Assembly (NCBI RefSeq): GCF_029525575.1
Contig: NZ_JAPDIA010000009.1
Location: 558,001 to 622,000 of the forward strand
Source of the DNA: Cohnella rhizosphaerae
GTDB taxonomy: Bacteria; Bacillota; Bacilli; Paenibacillales; Paenibacillaceae
Reading direction: 5' to 3'
Length of the DNA: 64,000 bases
Shown: positions 8,275-19,494 of the stretch, one piece after another
Layout: every line of letters begins with the position of its first letter
Position numbering within the stretch: the first letter of the stretch is position 1
Notes under the pieces: model-generated
Seen by the model: only the letters and a program-made list of their open reading frames with translations
Database searches by the model: none
What the model was told of the DNA's origin: nothing
Program-made: the position numbers and the translations under genes

Positions 8275-11200
8275 TTATTGGCGCTGCGCCAGCAGGCCGA
8301 GCACCGCCGCGACGGTCTCCGCGCGCGTTGCCGAGTCGCTCGGCGCAAAGCGATTCAGTGCCTTGCCCTTCATGATGCCCCGCTCGCGAAGCGCGGCAGC
8401 CGCGCTTTTGGCCCATGCCGGAATGGCTTGGTCATCGTCGTACCCGGTCGACGCCGACGCCGCTGCGGAAGCGTCGCCCAGCGCCTTCGCGAGCATGACG
8501 GCCATCTCTGCGCGCGTGATCGGCTGGTTCGGGCGGAAGGAGCCGTCCGTATAACCGTTGACCAGACCGGCGGCCGCCATCTGTCCGACAGCCTGCTGCG
8601 CCCACGCGCCGATCTTGTCCTTGTCGGCGAATGTCAGCGGCGCGGCGGAGGCATCGAGCTTCAGCGCGTTCGCCAGCATGACGGCGAATTCGGCGCGCGT
8701 CACGCTCCGGTTCGGCTGGAAGGAGCCGTCCGCGTAGCCTTTGACGATCCCGGCCGCTGCCGCCTTCGCGATCGCGGCCTCCGCCCAGTGTCCGGCGACG
8801 TCGCCGAACACGGTCCCGGCACCCGCAGGTACGACCGGCGTTTCATTCTCGCGCTCGGCGAGTACGGCGAATTTCGTAAAATGGTCTACCTGCACCGTGA
8901 TCCGGTTGCCGGCCACCGTGCCGCCCGGAACGAGCACCCAGGTTTTTTTCGTTTCATCGAAGTAATAGACCGCAGGCTTGCTGCCCGCTGCGAGCTTCGA
9001 CGGATCGAAGGCGAGCGTGAGCGTGATCGGACTTAGGAAGTTCGAGACGAAATTTTTCTGAATCTCGTACGTCGCGCTGGCAAATGTCCGACCGTCCGGG
9101 TTCGGACTGTCCGAGGCCGTCAGCCGCGTAATCGTAATGCTCAGCTCCCGGTCCGAGGCGTTGGCCGGAATGCGGATCGCCGCTTCTTCGCCGAGGCTGA
9201 CCTGACCTTCCGTCGCAGCCGGCAGCGTGAGCTTGCCGTTGCTTGAGGTCGTCGGCGCAGTCGGCTGCCGTGTCGTCCCGCCCGACGATGGAGACGGGGA
9301 AGGCGACGGCGAAGGCGATGGGGATGGCGATGGCGGCGCATCGACGGTCAGCGCCATCGACCGCTCCGCCGAGAAGCCGTCCGCATCGGTCAACGCGACC
9401 GTGAATTCGGACGAGCCCGACGCGGTCGGCGTACCGCCGATGACGCCGGTCGCGCCGTCCAGCGTCAGCCCTGCGGGCAGCGCGCCTGCCGCGATGCGCC
9501 AGGCGTATGGCGCGTAGCCGCCTGTACCGGCAAGCGTCACCGCGTACGACTCGCCGGTCTTCGCAGCCGGCAGAGAGGCGGTGCCGACTTGCGGCGCCGG
9601 CGCGATCTGCAGCGGCAGATCGGCGGACGAGACGTCGTCGGTGGTCGCCTTCACGAGCACTTCGGTCGACGCTTGCACGGAAGGCACGCGCCAGGAAGCG
9701 TGGAAGCGGCCTTCGGCGTCGGTCGCTGCCGTGCCGATCGCGGTCCATTCCGCATCCCCCTGTGCGAAGCGATAAGCCAGACTGACCTCGGTATCCGGAA
9801 CGGCCTGCCGGTTGATGTCGAGTACCAGGCCGTCGATCGCGACCGTTCCTTCGCCGACCGTTCGCGACGCGTCAAGCGATGCCTGCACCTCTTGCGCGCC
9901 GGTCGTGGTCACGTGCGCCGCGCTGCCCGGCTGCGATTCGCCGGCCGCGTTGACGGCGCTCACGCGGAACCAGTAGGCTGTGTTCGTCTTCAGGCGGGTC
10001 ACCTTGGCGGACGTCGCCGCCACCTCCGAAGCCGACACCGTCCAGGTATCGCCGTCATCCGCGCTGCTATAAATCTTGTAGCTGTCGGCATACGCCACGG
10101 CCGACCAGCTCAGCGTGACCGAGGTCGTCCCGGTCTCGTCCGCGACAGACAGCTCGGGATCGCCGACGGGCGGCAGCGGCAGCTTTTTCAGCCCTGTCGC
10201 CGCTCCCGCATACAGCGCATTGCCGATGACGGTCAGCGAGGCGACCATCGGCGGGGCGTCGGCCATTGCCTGCCAGATGCCGGCCGCGCTGTCGTATACG
10301 TACAGCCCATCCTGGATGGAGCCGTCGGGGCCTCTCGCAGACGCAGCCGCGACGAGCTTGCCATTTGCTTTTGCCAAAGCGCGAACGGATGCGGGCAGAC
10401 TCGTCAGCGGCTGCCAGTCGTCCGACTCGGAATCGTATCGGTAGACGTCGTCTCCGCCCCATACAGCTCGCCGTCGACGGCAAGCAAGGTTCTGAACTGC
10501 ACGGGCGCCATAGCCAGCGGGACAGCTGTCTCGGCAATCGGATCATACCTGGTCAACTGGGTTCGAACCGTGAAGTTAGAATAGTCGAACGTGTAATTGC
10601 CGAAGTACAGCGCTGCGCCGTCTGTTTGAAGAGGCAGCGCGGGGGTGCTCTCGGAGATCATCGTCCACGACCCGATGTCGGGATTGTAGCACCACAGTCC
10701 GGAGCCCTGGATGGAGGCGTACAGCTTGTCGTCGATCGCGACGAGAGACGGCACTTGAAAATATGGAGAAGGACTCGGCAGCGACAAGGTCGTCCAGCCT
10801 GAGTTCGCATCGTTCAGCGCGTGCGCATAAATTTCGTTCCCGCCTGCATACAGCGTGCCGTTTAATACGGCCAACGCATAAATTTGCGTATCGGGAAGCC
10901 CTTCGACGATCGCAGACGATCCGTTTTTATAGGCGTAGACGTAGTGGCACGTGCCTGTATCCGTTTGGCCGCAGCCCGTATAGATCGTTCCGTCCGCTTC
11001 GGCCGTCGCGGCCACGGGATTGGACGCGGACATCCATTCGCCGTTCGCATAATACCTTATCCCTTTGGACGATTCTCTCGCGAGGGCCATCAATACGCCG
11101 TTCACGGCGTATAAAGAGCCGATATCAAAGTCTCCCGTGTCGCTGAACAGCGTCCACTGTCCCTCGGCGTAGGCATAGAGGGAAGACGAAGCGCTGGAGT

Positions 11201-12047
11201 AAGCGTAGAGCTTCGTGTCGTCGGCATATACGAAGTCGATATAGCCCAACTCGTCGACGTCCCCGATCAGCGTCCATTCATTATCGTCCTCTCCCCATTC
11301 GTATACGCCGTTGTTGTTGGTGGCGTACAGCTTCCCGCCGAAGCTTTGAAGCGTCTTCCCTTGGCCGTTGTCAAGCGGCTCCTTCTCGGACCAGGTCAGG
11401 TCCGAGGCATTTAGGGCGCGCAAGCCCATTTCGCCTTTTAAATTAATCGAAGCGTAGAGGGTACCGCCGAGCTCGACGAATTGATTTACCGGTCCCGAGG
11501 CCGACGCCGGTTTCCATTCATTTTGAGCAAGGTCGTAAACGAGCGTGCTGTTCCAATCCCCGTTAACGACGGCCGAGATCAGGAGCTTGCCCTCATAGGC
11601 ATGCATGCTCGCAACATCGTAGGCATTGAAGGATGCGATCTCCATCCATGTCCGCGCCGAATCGGTCCGCTTCCAGAGACGGAACGAGCCCGGTTGTCCG
11701 CCCGCCCCGTAAAGAACGCCGTCATCGTACGCGATCGCGCGCACGGCGGGGCCTCCTTTGGACACAGTCAGCCAGCGTCCGTCGTCGTACTGCCAGACGA
11801 AGCCGCTCACGCCTTGCGCGTAGGCGCGTCCGTCTTTACTGACGAAATTATTTATCTGCCAGTCGGGAAAGCGATCGAACGCCTCCATCGACGACCAGCC
11901 GGCGGCCGAAAGGCCGTCATTCGCGCCGTCGTTCGCGCCTGTCGCGCCGGCCGTCGCCGCCCAGGACGGCATGAGCAGCAGCACCGTCATCGCCTTCAAC
12001 AGCAGGCTTCGCCACCTGATCGATTTTTTCCATGATACAAACTTCAC
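8275..12047 (-). CDS. Large SLH-domain surface protein with propeller-like repeats, FnIII and Ig-like domains
   Basis: A secreted cell-wall protein of about 1,257 residues. GTG 12047 follows AGGGTGAT and begins a signal peptide (SIRWRSLLLKAMTVLLLMPS, ending near AGA). From about 11.9 to 10.2 kb there are many short repeats with Trp and Tyr (such as EWTLIGDVDELGYIDFVYA), typical of a beta-propeller. Next come a fibronectin type III domain (about 10.15-9.90 kb), an Ig-like region, a putative-Ig (He_PIG) domain with GYAPYAW and LPAGLTLDGATG, a Pro-Ser linker (about 9.33-9.28 kb) and three SLH domains (8.82-8.30 kb; GHWAEAAIAKAAAAGIVKGY, then ITRAEMAVML) that bind pyruvylated wall polymer. The frame slips once near the C4 run at 10457-10460, here by a missing base or two extra ones. 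The ligand of the propeller is unknown. Confidence 0.85.
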
Positions 12048-12329
12048 CCTACGATCACCCTTTTTATGTATAATTGCACCCGCCCTTGCGGCGTCGCCAA
12101 AACACGACAAAAGGCGACTGCTTGCTAATTATAGGAGAGTAAAGGGGATCGTCCTATTCCCCGAGCGGGGAATGGGGGAGGGGAATAGGATGCCGATCGG
12201 GCCGGGCCGCGCAGCCGTGCGCGGTTCGACATTTTGTTTTCGACAGAAAGCAATTCCTTCATTTATTATTAGACGACAGAGGTATTTCCTCCTCGCGACG
12301 CACGATTTCAAGTTCACGGAGCTGCAGCC

Positions 12330-14864
12330 ATGCGAATGAGCAAATTTTCGATTCCCCCCTTTGCGGCCGGGCGATCTACTGACGCGCCAGCCGCTCCTCG
12401 ACGGTCTGAACCAGGGCCTTCACTGCAAGCTGACGACAGTGATCGCCCCTTCGGGTTACGGAAAAACGACCTGCCTGAGCCAGTGGGCCGCCCAATGTCC
12501 TTACCCGGTCGCCTGGCTGTCGCTGGATCGGCTGGACAACGACCAGGAGCGATTCTGGAGCCATCTGGTCACGGCGCTCCGTCAGGCATTCCCTTCGTCC
12601 GGCGAAGCGACGACCGCTTATCTGGCCGCCTCGGAGGCGCATCGGACGGAGCGGCTGGAGCTGGCGCTGCTGCGCGATCTTCAGGCGGTCGGACAGCCGT
12701 TCGTCCTCCTGCTGGACGACCTGCAGGTCATCGATCTGGCGCCGATCTTCGACACGATCGCCTATCTGCTCGATTACTTGCCCGATCATGCGCATCTGTA
12801 TGCCGCCAGCCGGGGGACATTGCCGCTTAAGCTGGCCAGACTGCGCGCCAAAGGACAGCTTTGTCGGCTAGAGGTCGGCGATCTGCGCTTGCGGCCGCAG
12901 GAGGGTGTCCGGTATTTGAGCGACCGGTTGAACGTTCCGCTGGGGGAGGACGAGCTGGCGCTGCTGGTCGAGCGTACCGAGGGCTGGTTCGGCGGCCTTC
13001 ATCTGGCGGTGCAGTCCCTTCGGCAGAGCGGCGATCCGGCTCGCTTCATGCAGAGCTTCGGCGGCCGGCAGCGCGACATTGCGGGATATTTGATGGAGGA
13101 GTTTCTGGCCGAGCAGCCGTCCGAGGCACGGCAGTTTTTGCTTCAAACCTCGATGCTCGCCAAAATGAACGGCGACCTCTGTCGCGCCGTCTCCGGCCTG
13201 GCGGACAGCGAGTTGCTGCTCGAGCAGCTTTACCGCAGCAATATGCTCATTGCGCCGCTCGACTTCGAGCATGGCTGGTTTCGCTATCATCAGCTGTTCG
13301 GCGAATTTTTGCAGCAGCAAGCTGCGCGGCCAGGATCCGGCCAAGTGGCGAGACGCGCACGCCGCCGCCGCGCATTGGTATGCCGCGCAAGGGCAATACG
13401 AGGAAGCGGTCGAGCATTTTCTGGAAGGCGAGCGCTTCGGGGGAAGCCGCCGGATTGCTGGAGCGGCACGTCGAGGAGTGGGGACGCAGACGAAATCTGC
13501 TGAAGCGCTGGCTGGACCGGCTCCCTTCGTGGGCGCTGGAGGAGCATCCCGGCTTGCAGTGCATGTCGATCAAGCTTCATGTCGAGGCGGGGGATATCTC
13601 CTTCGCCGAAGTCGCGCTGGAGCGAATACGAAGCAAGCTCGGCGAGGCCAAGTGGCAGCCTTGGGCGGCGACCGTGCTTTTCATGAGCGCGGAGCAGGCG
13701 CTCTACCGCAGAGATCCCGCGGGCAGCTCCGCTTATCTGGAGCAGTTCGATTTGCATGCGCCGCAGGGCATCGCGATGCAGATGCTGGGGGGAAATGCCC
13801 TTCGAGGCTTCAACTTCGAAGGACTGCTCTCCTTCTTCGGCGACCTGAACGAAGCCGACCGCTTCCTTAGCTTCTGGACGGAGCGTTGGAAGACCAGAGA
13901 AGAATATCCCTTTGCGGGATATATTTTTGTGTCCTACGGAGAGCTGCTGCTGGAGTGGAATCGCCTGGAGGAAGCCGAGCAGCTGCTGCACCGCGCGCGG
14001 ATGGACAAGGCGATGCAGCCGTATGCGCGAATCGTCGTGAATTCCTCCGTCTCTTACGCTTATCTGCTGATGATCAAGGGCGACGCCGAGGGCGCCTGGC
14101 AGGTGCTCGACCAGGCGGTTCCGCTGATTCGTTCTTCGGACAAGGATCTTTTTCTGAAAAAGCTGAATGCGGCAAAGGCGTTTTTGGGTTTGCAGCAGGG
14201 CAAACGGGCTGAGGCGGCTGCCTGGCTGGCCGAATGCGGCCTCGCGCCTTCCGATGAGGCGCCGTATTACCGGTTCACGGAATACTTGCATTACGCGAGG
14301 GCGCTCATGGCGGAGGGCGCCGTCTCCGACGCGCTGAACCTGCTGGAGCGGATGTACCTGAGGGCGATCCGCGACCGTCGGAGCAGGGAGCAGATCAGGC
14401 TGCTCGTGCTGCTCGCCCTGGCGCATGCCCGTCATGGCGACGACGCCCGCGCCATGACGCGTCTGGAACGCGCGCTTCACCTGGCCCGGCCGCAGGGCTA
14501 TATTCGAAGCTTTCTTGACGGAGGCGCGGACTTGGCGAAGCTGCTGGCGGAGTACCTGCAGCTTCGGCAGCACGGCTTCATACGGCCGGCTGATCCCGTC
14601 TCGCTCGAATACGTCAAGCAGCTGCTGCACCTGCTGAATTTGGAGTCGGCTGTCCCGGCCGTCGCGTCGGTCGCGCTGCTTACCGTCCAGGAGACGAGAA
14701 TATTGCAGGCGGCCCGGGAAGGGCTTATCAACCGGGAAATGGCGGAACGCTACAACGTCAGCCGGGAGACGATCAAAATGCATCTGAAAAATATTTATCG
14801 CAAGCTCGGCGTGAACAGCCGGATAAAGGCGATCCAGCGCGCGTCGGAATTGAAGCTGCTGTAG
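12330..14864 (+). CDS. MalT-type ATP-dependent LuxR regulator, frameshifted
   Basis: A large STAND-type transcription activator of about 843 residues. The N-terminal NTPase has a Walker A APSGYGKTT near residue 40 and a Walker B-like FVLLLDDLQVID. The middle carries helical TPR-like repeats for ligand sensing (GNALRGFNFEG, AEQLLHRARM). The C-terminus is a LuxR helix-turn-helix: LTVQETRILQAAREGLINRE to YRKLGVNSRIKAI. The frame slips three times: C6 at 12354-12359, an extra base at about 13305-13325 (either the T5 run or CAAG), and G5 at 13439-13443. In family members a small metabolite plus ATP drives oligomerisation. It stands alone between divergent and downstream units, so its target is unclear; the SLH gene, divergent from it, is one candidate. 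Confidence 0.85.
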
Positions 14865-14907
14865 CCCGGCAAGCCCGGCGTTTTTTTGCGCGTCGGGCAT
14901 CGCCGGC

Positions 14908-14934
14908 ATGACATTTGTCATATCCGGTCATGAC
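14908..14934. promoter_or_regulatory. Candidate DesR operator upstream of des
   Basis: ATGACATTTGTCAT (14908-14921, arms ATGAC/GTCAT) is followed six bases later by the palindrome GTCATGAC (14927-14934). Bacillus subtilis DesR binds repeated TCAT/ATGA half-sites upstream of des, and here the regulator is encoded in the same operon. The match is by eye; binding is inferred. Confidence 0.5.
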
Positions 14935-15032
14935 GCTTGTGACTTATAGGCCCTCCTCCCGGCGTTTACAATGAATATAACGTCGCGGCCATCTTGCCCG
15001 CCGGGCGTTCATCGAGGGGGAATGGTGCATAT

Positions 15033-16089
15033 ATGAAACACGCAAGCGAAATCGCCGAACTTAAAAAAAAGCATGCTTCCTTTCGAAAAAACGGACGCGA
15101 AATCCAGCATACGGCAGTTGATCAACACGCTGGGACCGCTGTTCCTGCTGTGGTACGCCGGTTATGCCAGCCTCTCCGTATCCTATTGGCTCGCCCTTCC
15201 GATCCTGATCGTCGCGTCGGGATTCGTCATACGCACGTTCATATTGTTCCACGACTGCTGTCACGGCTCGTTCTTCAAGAGCAAGCGGGCGAACGACATC
15301 CTGGGCACGCTCCTCGGCGTGCTGACGCTCGTGCCTTATCGGCAATGGAAAAGCAGCCACGCCAAGCACCACGCGACGAGCGGCAATCTCGACAAGCGCG
15401 GCGACGGCGACATCTGGATCCTCACGGTGGACGAATACGCGGCCGCTCCGTTGTGGAAGCGCCTGGCCTATCGCATTTATCGCAATCCGCTCGTCATGTT
15501 CGGGCTCGGCCCGATCTTCGTTTTCCTGATCCAATACCGCTTCAACGTGAAAGGCGCGCGGCGCAAGGAGCGTCTCAACACGTACCTGACCAACGTACTT
15601 ATCGTCGCGCTTTATGCGGGCATGATCTGGGCGATGGGCTGGGAAGCTTTCGTGCTCGTGCAGGGACCGGTGTTCTTCGTGTCGGGCCTGCTCGGCATCT
15701 GGCTCTTTTACGTACAGCATCAGTTCGAGGATTCTTACTTTGAAAACGATCCGGAATGGAGCTACGTGCAAGCGGCCGTCGAAGGCAGTTCTTACTACAA
15801 GCTGCCTCGCGTTCTGCAATGGATCACCGGCAGCATCGGCTTCCACCACGTGCATCATCTGAATCCGAAGGTGCCCAACTATAATCTTGAGAAGGCGCAT
15901 CTGGCGACGCCCCCGCTTCAGCGCGCCGCCACGCTGACGCTCGCGACCAGCCTGGAATCGCTGCGGTTCCGCCTGTGGGACGAGGAGAACAAGACGTTCG
16001 TCGGCTATCGCAAAGTCAAGCGGCCTTCCGTCGGCATGCATGCTCCCGGCGTCGTATTGAAAAAGCCGGCCAGAGCGGCGGGCAAGTGA
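15033..16089 (+). CDS. des: Membrane fatty acid desaturase
   Basis: A membrane-bound acyl-lipid desaturase of about 351 residues that puts cis double bonds into membrane phospholipid acyl chains when the membrane stiffens in the cold. All three di-iron histidine boxes are present: HDCCH, HAKHH and HHVHH. Hydrophobic helices flank them (LGPLFLLWYAGYASLSVSYW and others). ATG 15033 lies downstream of AGGGGG. An A8 run at 15063-15070 breaks the frame; with seven As the N-terminus reads AELKKSMLPFEKTDAKS and joins the rest. It is followed by the desK-desR sensor pair, the order known from B. subtilis, and preceded by a candidate DesR box. Confidence 0.92.
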
Positions 16090-16155
16090 TTTTTGCATCC
16101 GGCCGGTTTAAGCTACAATGAGAGGACGATGAAAAACAAGGGAGGAGCGGGCGCC

Positions 16156-17296
16156 GTGCAAAAGTGGTATCACATCTTCCAGCGAAGCACGGGGCTCAGC
16201 CCGTATATATGGGTCGTCTTTTACATCCTCCCTTTTTTTATTTCGTGTTCCGTTCCTCGACGATGTACCACGCGCTGATCGGCATTTTTATGATCGTCGC
16301 GTTTTTTGTTTGTTATCTGCTGTCGTTCAGCTCGAAGGGCTGGCTCGTTTATTTTTGGACGTCCGTGCAGATTTTATTTTCGATCGCGATGACGATGATG
16401 TTCGGCTACGTCTATTTTTCTATTTTTACCGCTTTTTTTTATCGGCAACATCCAGCGGAAGGCCGGCTTTATCACCTTGTACACGATCCATCTGGCGATG
16501 ACGCTGCTGGCGGTCTACATCGGGTACATGCACGCCAACTCGGTGCTGATCGAGCAGGCGCCCTTCGTGTTCGTCTGTCTGATCGCGGCGATCCTGCTGC
16601 CGGTCACGACCTACAACCGCAACAAAAGCGAGCTGCTCCAGGGAGAGCTCAACGACGCGAACAAGCGGATCTCCGAGCTCGTGAAGCTGGAGGAGCGCCA
16701 GCGCATCGCGCGGGATCTGCACGACACGCTTGGGCAGAAGCTGGCGTTGATCGGTCTGAAGAGCGATCTGGTCGCCAAGCTCATCCGGCAAAATCCGGGG
16801 CGCGCGGAAGCCGAGATCGACGACGTTAGGCAGACCGCCCGCAACGTGCTCAAGGAGCTGCGCGAGCTGGTGACGCAGATGCGGGGGACGCATGTCGAGG
16901 ACGAGATCTTCCGCCTGCGGCAGATTCTGAAGGCGGCGGACATCGAGTTCGCCTTAACGGGCGATCCGAAGCTGGCGAATACCTCGTTGCTGAACGAGAA
17001 CGTGGCGAGCATGTGCCTGAAGGAAGCGGTGACGAACGTCGTGAAGCACAGCGGCGCCACGACCTGCGCCATCGACATCGAGCAGACGCCGTCCGAGCTG
17101 CGCATTCGCGTGCGCGACAACGGGATCGGCCTCGGCAGCGGACCTTCCTTTTTATAGAGGGAACGGAATTCGCGGGATGAAGGAAAGGCTCGAGTTCGTG
17201 AACGGTTCGCTGGAGATCGCGTCGCGGGAAGGCACGGAGATCGTCATTAAGGTGCCCAACATTCTGATTCAGGCGGAAGGGGAGACGCAGCCATGA
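16156..17296 (+). CDS. desK: DesK-type membrane-fluidity sensor histidine kinase, frameshifted
   Basis: A sensor kinase of about 380 residues. GTG 16156 is chosen because GGGAGGAG lies eight bases upstream; ATG 16129 is an alternative. Four or five hydrophobic segments form the thermosensing part. The HisKA_3 box has the phospho-acceptor His in RIARDLHDTLGQKL, and the ATPase has the N-box NENVASMCLKEAVTNVVKHS and DNGIG. The frame slips three times at T runs: T7 at 16233-16239 (needs one more T), T8 at about 16433-16440 (one too many) and T5 at 17152-17156 (one too many). Corrected, it ends at TGA 17294-17296, overlapping the desR start. It phosphorylates or dephosphorylates DesR according to membrane thickness. 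Confidence 0.9.
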
Positions 17297-17892
17297 TTCG
17301 AATCGTCATCGCCGAAGACCAGCGTCTGCTGCTCGGCGCGCTCGCGTCCGTGCTCGATCTCGAGGCGGACATGGAAGTGGTCGGCAAGGCGGAGAACGGC
17401 GTCGAAGCGCTGCGGCTCGTCAAGCTTCACCGGCCGGACCTGTGCGTGATGGATATCGAGATGCCGCTCAAGAGCGGCTTGGACGCCGCGGAGGAGCTGA
17501 AGGATTCCGGATGCAAGGTCGTCATTCTGACGACGTTCGCCCGGGCGGGCTACTTCGAGCGCGCGGTCAAGGCGGGCGTGCACGGCTATCTGCTCAAGGA
17601 CAGTCCGAGCGACGAGCTGGCCGATTCGCTGCGCACGATCATGTCCGGCCGCCGCATCTACGCCGCCGAGCTGGTCGACGAGGCGTACAACGAAGAAAAC
17701 CCGCTCACGGAGCGGGAAAAGGAAGTCATCGGTCTGATGGCCGACGGCAAAAACACGAAGGAAATCGCGAGCGAGCTGTTTTTGTCGAACGGCACCGTCC
17801 GCAACTATATCTCGGTCATCCTCGACAAGCTCGACGTCAGCAACCGGATCGAGGCGATCAAGCAGTTCAGGGAGAAGGGCTGGTTCAAGTAA
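17293..17892 (+). CDS. desR: DesR-type response regulator (NarL/LuxR family)
   Basis: A 199-residue response regulator. The receiver domain has the acidic pair ED near residue 9, the phospho-acceptor Asp in DLCVMDIEMP and the Lys in YLLKDSP. The C-terminal LuxR helix-turn-helix reads LTEREKEVIGLMADGKNTKE and LFLSNGTVRNYISVILDKL. Its ATG overlaps the desK stop (ATGA). Phosphorylated DesR activates des, probably through the palindromes at 14908-14934. The gene is intact, unlike its two upstream partners. Confidence 0.93.
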   Translation: MIRIVIAEDQRLLLGALASVLDLEADMEVVGKAENGVEALRLVKLHRPDLCVMDIEMPLKSGLDAAEELKDSGCKVVILTTFARAGYFERAVKAGVHGYLLKDSPSDELADSLRTIMSGRRIYAAELVDEAYNEENPLTEREKEVIGLMADGKNTKEIASELFLSNGTVRNYISVILDKLDVSNRIEAIKQFREKGWFK

Positions 17893-17955
17893 GCGGCTTG
17901 CGCCGTCGCGGGAAGAGCGGCGCATATCGCCTTTCCCGGTCCTGCTCGGCCCTGC

Positions 17956-18468
17956 TCAGTCCTGCTCCTCGCTCGCGACCACCGCGTCCCGGATCTGCTC
18001 GAACGTCAGCGGCGTATAGTCCCAGTGCTCGACGCAGACGTTAAAGTAGTTTTTCCCCTCGTACTTCTGGCCGTGGATATGCCCGTGGACGTTGACGTAC
18101 GGCATATGCTTGTTCATGTACATCGGCTCGTGCGACAGGAAGAAGAAGTCCTTGTAAACGATCGGATACTCGCTCACCTGCTCGAAGCCGGCTTCCAGCC
18201 ACCAGCTCCGCGACCTTCCTCGATCGTGATTGCCCAGGATGAGCGTCTTGCGGCCGTGCAGCCGGGCCACGATGTCCCGCGTCCGCGCCATGTTCAAAAA
18301 CGAAAAATCGCCCAAATGAAACACCGCATCATCCTTGCCGACGACGGCATTCCACCGCGCGATCATGACCTCCGTCATTTCTTCCGCGTCCGCGAAGGGT
18401 CTGGATTCGAAGTCGATGATGTTGCGATGTCCGAAGTGGTGGTCGGATATGAAAAAGGTGTTGGCCAA
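17956..18468 (-). CDS. Calcineurin-like metallophosphoesterase
   Basis: A protein of about 170 residues with the metallophosphoesterase motifs in order: FISDHHFGHRNII, VFHLGDFS, LILGNHD, SHEP and VHGHIHG, which supply the Asp, His and Asn ligands of a two-metal centre. TTG 18468 is chosen because GGGAGGGG lies six bases upstream; no ATG fits. This short cytosolic type is common in phages and Firmicutes, with phosphodiester or phosphomonoester substrates not predictable from sequence. It starts 27 bp after the hydrolase stop on the same strand and is probably co-transcribed with it. Confidence 0.85.
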   Translation of the reverse strand: MANTFFISDHHFGHRNIIDFESRPFADAEEMTEVMIARWNAVVGKDDAVFHLGDFSFLNMARTRDIVARLHGRKTLILGNHDRGRSRSWWLEAGFEQVSEYPIVYKDFFFLSHEPMYMNKHMPYVNVHGHIHGQKYEGKNYFNVCVEHWDYTPLTFEQIRDAVVASEEQD

Positions 18469-18494
18469 CTGAAAACCCCTCCCGTCTAGAAAGC

Positions 18495-19397
18495 TTAGCG
18501 CTTCATGGCTGTTTTTCGCTTTTCGTCCGTCAGCCGCTCCGCGATCCAGCCGCGCATCGCCGCCAGCACCGGCTGGCGCGCCAGCTCGTTGTGCAGCTCG
18601 TGCTTGTAGCCCGGCCACTCCCGGTAATCGCATAGGGGGCCAGCCCGTTCCGCGAACTGCCGGCTGGCCGCGACCGAGGTGACCCGGTCGTCGTCCCCGT
18701 GCATGAGCAGGATCGGCGCGCCAAGCTCGCCCGCGTGCTGGGTCGCCCACAGCCCCGCGCGCTGCACGCCGAAGAAGAAGCGGGCGGTAATGTGGCCGTG
18801 GCCGAGCGGATCGGTACGATACCGTTCGACCATCGCAGGGTCGGTCGTCAGATGGTCGGCGTTCATTGGGCGTTTGTTCGTGAAGCCGGGATACAGCCGC
18901 TCGACCAGCCGTCCGATGACGACCTGCGCCTGCGGCGGCGCGAACGCCAGCCGAAGCCACGGGCTGCCGATGACCGCGCCGGCCACGTCCGGCTTGCGCC
19001 GCAGCAGGTAGTTCAGCGCGACGTTGCCGCCCATGCTGTGCCCGTACAGAATGACGGGCACGCCCGGATAGCGGCGGGCCGCCTCCGCGAACAGCAGGTC
19101 CACGCCTTCGAGCAGCCCTTCGTAGCTGGGCGTATGGCCGCGCTTGCCGGTCGTCCGGCCGTGTCCGCGCTGGTCGAATCCGAGCGCGGCGTAGCCGGCA
19201 TCGGTGAACATTTGCGCAACGTGTTCGTAGCGTCCCATATGCTCGCCCATGCCGTGCACGATAAGGACGACGGCCGATGGCGCGGCAGAGGCGGCACGTT
19301 CATTTTCGCCGCCCGCCGCCCACTCGTCCGCCGCCCATTCGCCTGCCGCCATGACCGTCCCGTCGGACAAAGTCCATGAGAAAGGTTGATAGTTCAC
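18495..19397 (-). CDS. Alpha/beta hydrolase, monoacylglycerol lipase/lysophospholipase type
   Basis: A 300-residue serine hydrolase of the Hydrolase_4 (PldB/monoacylglycerol lipase) type. The oxyanion region is VLIVHGMGEHMGRYE, the nucleophile Ser lies in YGHSMGG, the acid Asp in MHGDDDRVTS, and the base His in GYKHELHNE. GTG 19397 follows AAGGAGTCC. There is no signal peptide, so it is probably cytosolic. It likely cleaves monoacylglycerol or lysophospholipid; the exact substrate is not readable. The neighbouring acyl-CoA ligase and acyltransferase make a lipid theme plausible but not proven. Confidence 0.88.
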   Translation of the reverse strand: MNYQPFSWTLSDGTVMAAGEWAADEWAAGGENERAASAAPSAVVLIVHGMGEHMGRYEHVAQMFTDAGYAALGFDQRGHGRTTGKRGHTPSYEGLLEGVDLLFAEAARRYPGVPVILYGHSMGGNVALNYLLRRKPDVAGAVIGSPWLRLAFAPPQAQVVIGRLVERLYPGFTNKRPMNADHLTTDPAMVERYRTDPLGHGHITARFFFGVQRAGLWATQHAGELGAPILLMHGDDDRVTSVAASRQFAERAGPLCDYREWPGYKHELHNELARQPVLAAMRGWIAERLTDEKRKTAMKR

Positions 19398-19494
19398 CGG
19401 GAGGACTCCTTCGCTCGATCGTCGTCGAGGCGTTTTCCTCTATTATATGCCTAGAAGAACGATCGAAGCTATACGGTCGAAGCTGCGATCGAGA

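Noticed and set aside
12861..13350. Separate small genes at the start of the MalT-type regulator
   Set aside because: They arise from three frame slips in one long regulator whose domains read continuously after correction.
14866..14900. Terminator after the MalT-type regulator
   Set aside because: CCCGGC is repeated directly, and the possible hairpin has its T-run in the loop; termination here is not supported.
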